The notes below the pieces were generated by a model, which was not told the origin of the DNA, made no database searches, and worked only from the letters and a program-made list of their open reading frames with translations. A stretch of 64,000 nt of DNA from Phoronis australis (Eukaryota > Phoronida > Phoronidae): the NCBI GenBank assembly GCA_002633005.1, contig NMRA01000358.1, forward strand, positions 373,213-437,212, given 5' to 3'. How positions within the stretch are numbered: position 1 is the stretch's first letter; every line of letters starts with the position of its first letter. This document shows positions 63,346 through 64,000 of this stretch, piece after piece. A program made the position numbers and the translations under genes.

Positions 63346-64000
63346 TTTCATCCATTTATAGATATCAACAGTTGTCTTAGCCCTGCACATGACCTGTGTA
63401 TTCTATTATTAAAAGTTATGACTCAGGGACTACCCTTATGTAATTCAGAGGCGTTGAAAAATTTGTAGTGACAAATTCCATAAGAAGAACATACATCGTT
63501 ACGGTAACAAGCGAATGCAATCGCAGCGCAACCTCAGCTGCATGAAATTGAAGTTGGCATTCCATGAATAGACTTCTGTGGTTTAGAAATGGTAAATAAT
63601 TGACAGCATTTATTGATGCTCATCAATCTGGTTACTTATAGTAACATGTTCATGACAATTGTAATTTATTTATTAAAACAAGGGCGTGAATTATTTTTAA
63701 GACGCGCATTTATACGAGTTCTAAGCGGCAGCATCTGTTTAGATGTCGTTGCGCAGTTGCGAAGAAATTTGAACTCATAAAGTGTGTGTTTATTCCATGT
63801 ATAATAGCAGCAATTATAAATTATTCAAAATACGGAACAAATTCAACATCAAGCAACGAATTAACTAGTGTATAGCCGTCTGCTATTTGTACTGCCTCAG
63901 TACCTGACCGGCAATGCGGTTGAGCAGATGATCGGAACAAGAAATTGTGCTAAATAAGAGAATTATTTGGAAATTTTCATTGATTTAATAAAAGAATATT
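63346..64000. other. Window end, nothing recognised
   Basis: No ORF or repeat of note. The remaining nAChR exons (M3 onward) were not found here. Confidence 0.5.

Overview
This is a window of an animal (metazoan) nuclear genome assembly: about 64 kb of AT-leaning, gene-poor, transposon-rich DNA with two runs of N (8068-8123 and 25398-26073) and one single n (34341). The exon layout of its one recognisable host gene, together with Penelope-like, THAP-bearing and P2X7-C-like mobile-element remnants and many short TIR elements, fits a marine invertebrate (invertebrate deuterostome or lophotrochozoan). I cannot name the species from sequence alone.

The host gene is a nicotinic acetylcholine receptor (nAChR) alpha-type subunit on the + strand. 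It is broken into six exons over about 39 kb (19551-19681, 35540-35584, 40327-40436, 56451-56647, 57906-58162, 58867-58951). None appears as an obvious gene by ORF length. They join in perfect phase with consensus splice sites and encode 274 complete codons, from near the mature N-terminus to the end of M2. The residue spacing fits the classical Torpedo alpha1 numbering with no gap: Y93, C128-C142, W149, Y190, C192-C193, Y198. The signal-peptide exon and the M3-loop-M4 exons were not found and presumably lie outside the window or went unseen.

Layout. 1-19.5 kb: upstream DNA with a 37-bp minisatellite (5.2-6.5 kb), several MITEs and a TG microsatellite. 19.7-35.5 kb (intron): a TIR element with a THAP remnant (23.1-24.9 kb), a diverged copy of a large transposon family (25.0-27.8 kb, containing the N gap), and a second TIR element (30.9-33.8 kb) nesting a MITE and a Penelope-like element. 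35.6-40.3 kb (intron): a MITE, a 26-bp minisatellite, and a 3.3-kb transposon inserted into that minisatellite. 40.4-56.4 kb (intron): the inverted twin of that transposon (43.4-46.7 kb), a 1.6-kb TTAA-flanked Kolobok-like element with a THAP remnant, a reverse-transcriptase remnant, another THAP remnant, a small TIR element with a 9-bp target duplication, and a degenerate tandem repeat. 56.6-57.8 kb (intron): a minisatellite whose unit is the 3' end of the preceding nAChR exon including its splice donor. 59.4-63.4 kb: a 2.4-kb TIR element and a broken P2X7-C-like fragment.

Most interesting points: the exon-derived minisatellite carrying the splice donor; the two 3.3-kb inverted transposons that bracket a single 110-bp receptor exon; and the receptor's unusual pore (Met at 8' and 9', Ser at 20') and loop D (Tyr55). 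I found no CRISPR, operon or other prokaryotic feature. All recognisable mobile-element coding regions are broken.
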